From: Pseudoalteromonas aliena SW19
GTDB taxonomy: Bacteria; Pseudomonadota; Gammaproteobacteria; Enterobacterales; Alteromonadaceae
NCBI RefSeq assembly: GCF_014905615.1
Contig: NZ_AQGU01000025.1
Span: 744,001-808,000, forward strand
Length of the DNA: 64,000 nt
Reading direction: 5' to 3'
Under the pieces are notes generated by a model. It made no database searches. It saw only the letters and a list, made by a program, of their open reading frames with translations, and was not told the origin of the DNA. The first letter of the stretch is position 1; each line of letters begins with the position of its first letter. The translations under genes and the position numbers were made by a program. Below, piece by piece: positions 61,718 through 64,000 of this stretch.

Positions 61718-64000
61718 ATGTCTAACTCTTGCTTTCATTGCCTTGAGAGTGTGCCAAACGGATTTAGTGCAAGCGTTATCATTGATGATAAAGCACAGCC
61801 AATGTGTTGCATTGGCTGTCAAGCCGTTGCGCAAAATATCGTTGATCAAGGTATGACTGATTATTATAAGTACCGTACAGTTCGTGCTGGTAAGGTCGAA
61901 CAGCTAGTGCCTGAGCAACTCGCATTTATAAAAAGTTATGACAACGAAGACATTCAAGATGAGTTTATAGCCACAAACGATAGTATTTCAGAGGTATTAT
62001 TAAGTGTTGAAGGCATAACTTGTGCAGCCTGTGCATGGCTCATCGAAAAACAATTGTTAAATTTAAAAACAGTAAAACGGGTTGATGTAAATACCTCAAC
62101 AAATCGCGCGATGATCCAGTGGGATAAAACCCGTACACCTCTTAGTGAAATAATCACTGCACTTGCTAAAATTGGCTACAAAGCGTACCCGTTCCAATCA
62201 GATATTGAAGCGCAGCAAAAGCAACAAACTGCCAAAGCCTATATTCGCCGTTTAGGTGTTGCAGGTTTGATGACCATGCAAGTCATGATGTTTGCATTCG
62301 CCATGTACTTTGGCATGTTCTCAGGCATGGATAGTAACTTTGAGCAATATTTTAGGTGGATCAGCTTAGTACTGGCCTCGCCAGTTATTTTATATAGTGC
62401 ACTTCCCTTTTTAACTAATGCCATCAATGGATTAAAGTCTAAACAGCTCAACATGGACTTACCCGTGTCGCTCGCTATTTTTGGTGCGTATGGCGCCAGT
62501 TGCTACGCCACATTTATGGAAGTGGGCGAAGTCTATTTTGAATCGGTATGCATGTTTACCTTTTTACTATTACTTGGGAAATACCTTGAATTTAGAGCGC
62601 GTTTAAAAGCCAGTGAATTTACTGCTAACCTACAAAAATTATTGCCATTAACAGCGCGCACAATGAATGATAACGGTGAAGAGCTTATAATTGCAGCCAA
62701 AAAACTAAAGCTCAATGACCTAGTGCTAATTAAAGCTGGTGAAACAATTCCTGCCGATGGTGAACTTGTTAAAGGTAAAACTACCGTTGATGAGTCAATG
62801 ATGACAGGGGAGCATCAACCTGTGACTAAATTCATTGGTCACAATGTTTATGCTGGATGCGTTAATCACGACGGCGTTATTGAAATAAAAATCAATAAAA
62901 TTGGTCAAAACACGCTGCTCAACCAAATTATACGCTTGCAACATAATGCACTCACTAAGCGCCCTAAATTAGTCGAAATTACTGATAAAGTAGCACAGTG
63001 GTTTATTGCCTCTTTACTTATATTTGCTTCAATTACTGCTATTGGTTGGTACCAAATAGCACCTGAGCATGCCTTTTGGATCACTATTTCTGTTTTAGTT
63101 GCTACCTGCCCATGTGCACTGAGTTTAGCCATACCAACAGCACTTACTTGCGCCGTAGCGACACTAACTCGAAAAGGCATATTAATAAAACAAGCACATG
63201 TGCTAGAAACGCTATCACAAATAACCTTATTTGCGTTTGATAAAACAGGCACTCTCACCCAAGGTAAATTTAGTCTTGATGCCGTGGACATACTCGATAA
63301 ACAATACACAAAAGGCCAAATTTTAGAAATAGCGGCTATGTTAGAAAGCTACTCGGAGCACCCTATTGCCAGTGCTTTTAATGAATTTACACCCGCTCAA
63401 CGCACTTTTGTCGATGTTGAAATTCACCCGGGGTTAGGAATTAGCGCGCAAGATGATATGAATCATTACGCAATAGGTAAAAGTGGCTGGTTTGATAGTA
63501 AAAAAACCAATGCACAAGCGAGCTTATATATAAACAAACAGGTAGTCGCACGTTTTTACTTTATTGATAAGATTAAAAAAGATGCCAAGCAACTTGTAGA
63601 CTCACTACAATCACAAAAGCTGACATGCCACATGTTAACTGGCGATGCATCAGATGCAGGGCAAAAAATTGCTAAGCAGCTTAAGCTTAACAGTGTGCAG
63701 TCTGGATGCTCGCCACAGGATAAACAAACAGCCGTTGAGCAATGGGCTTCACAAAACGAAGTCGTTGCAATGGTCGGCGATGGCGTGAACGACAGCCCTG
63801 TATTTGCCAGCGCACATTTATCAATTGCCATGGAAACCGGTGCTGACATATCAAAAAATAGCGCTGATGTAGTGCTTCTTAATAGCGATTTAGCTTCAAT
63901 CGATCATTTACTTAATGTGGCAAAACAAACCAGACGGATTATTAAGCAAAACCTTGCGCTGTCTTTATTGTACAATGGTTCGATATTACCGCTTGCTGCA
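61718..64000 (+). CDS. ccoI: Copper-translocating P-type ATPase CcoI (partial, C-terminus outside window)
   Basis: CcoI (FixI) moves copper across the inner membrane for the CuB site of cbb3 oxidase. The 761 visible codons show N-terminal CFHC and CCIGC motifs, a metal-binding HMA domain with GITCAACAWL (about residue 101), membrane helices, the TGEHQPV actuator motif, the CPC motif in ATCPCALSLA (about 466), the phosphorylation site DKTGTLTQG (about 508), HPIAS and GDGVNDSPVF (about 687). The frame is open to the end of the window, close to its C-terminus. Confidence 0.96.
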   Translation, partial: MSNSCFHCLESVPNGFSASVIIDDKAQPMCCIGCQAVAQNIVDQGMTDYYKYRTVRAGKVEQLVPEQLAFIKSYDNEDIQDEFIATNDSISEVLLSVEGITCAACAWLIEKQLLNLKTVKRVDVNTSTNRAMIQWDKTRTPLSEIITALAKIGYKAYPFQSDIEAQQKQQTAKAYIRRLGVAGLMTMQVMMFAFAMYFGMFSGMDSNFEQYFRWISLVLASPVILYSALPFLTNAINGLKSKQLNMDLPVSLAIFGAYGASCYATFMEVGEVYFESVCMFTFLLLLGKYLEFRARLKASEFTANLQKLLPLTARTMNDNGEELIIAAKKLKLNDLVLIKAGETIPADGELVKGKTTVDESMMTGEHQPVTKFIGHNVYAGCVNHDGVIEIKINKIGQNTLLNQIIRLQHNALTKRPKLVEITDKVAQWFIASLLIFASITAIGWYQIAPEHAFWITISVLVATCPCALSLAIPTALTCAVATLTRKGILIKQAHVLETLSQITLFAFDKTGTLTQGKFSLDAVDILDKQYTKGQILEIAAMLESYSEHPIASAFNEFTPAQRTFVDVEIHPGLGISAQDDMNHYAIGKSGWFDSKKTNAQASLYINKQVVARFYFIDKIKKDAKQLVDSLQSQKLTCHMLTGDASDAGQKIAKQLKLNSVQSGCSPQDKQTAVEQWASQNEVVAMVGDGVNDSPVFASAHLSIAMETGADISKNSADVVLLNSDLASIDHLLNVAKQTRRIIKQNLALSLLYNGSILPLAA

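Overview
The window looks like chromosome of a marine gammaproteobacterium of the Alteromonadales, most likely Pseudoalteromonas or a close relative. The basis is moderately AT-rich DNA, core genes with clear gammaproteobacterial relatives (rne, yejK-yejL-yejM, aceK, mfd-csiV, the fab cluster), three large TonB-dependent receptors and many short inverted-repeat elements. No rRNA or tRNA gene and no CRISPR array was seen.

Layout. 1-11875 is a minus-strand housekeeping block: yceD, rpmF, plsX, fabD, fabG, acpP, fabF, pabC, mltG, tmk, holB, pilZ, a TatD-type DNase and a partial PhoD-like phosphatase. It makes fatty acids, phospholipid precursors and folate precursor, and supports DNA replication. 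fabH is absent from its usual place between plsX and fabD. 11876-14609 holds maf (yceF), a HAD phosphatase broken by a 312-bp inverted-repeat element plus a frameshift, and rluC. 14610-21766 holds a long leader region and rne (with twelve 36-bp tandem repeats in its tail), then yejK, yejL and a divergent yejM. 21823-25705 holds a DUF4124 protein, aceK, a LysR regulator and a ferritin-like protein behind a sigma-54-type promoter.

26223-35291 is the most interesting accessory locus. It appears to be a complete aminophosphonate uptake and degradation unit: a TonB receptor, a DUF5690 membrane carrier, phnX, a flavin amine oxidase, a PhnZ-like HD enzyme, a GntR/UTRA regulator and, convergently, phnW. 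The same 16-bp near-palindrome lies in front of both outward transcription units and is probably the regulator's operator. PhnW and PhnX would convert 2-aminoethylphosphonate to acetaldehyde and phosphate. The flavoenzyme and HD enzyme may widen the substrate range.

35403-40099 is a FecI-FecR-receptor signalling operon. Its receptor carries an N-terminal STN domain followed by what looks like a second, internal signal peptide. 40207-43129 has a DUF2937 protein, a LysR gene divergent from a peroxiredoxin, and an exported haloacid-dehalogenase-like protein. 43350-50727 has a PilZ-like protein, the agmatine-to-putrescine genes aguA-aguB, mfd-csiV and a small lipoprotein. A complete IS982-type element (50728-51714) has inserted exactly at the lipoprotein's stop codon. 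51772-55968 has an unknown membrane protein and a third TonB receptor. 57725-64000 is the cbb3 oxidase operon ccoNOQP followed by fixH and a partial ccoI copper ATPase.

Four families of short inverted-repeat elements are scattered through the intergenic spaces. Several sit at gene stop codons. All statements rest on reading the sequence and on knowledge of the named families; no searches were run.
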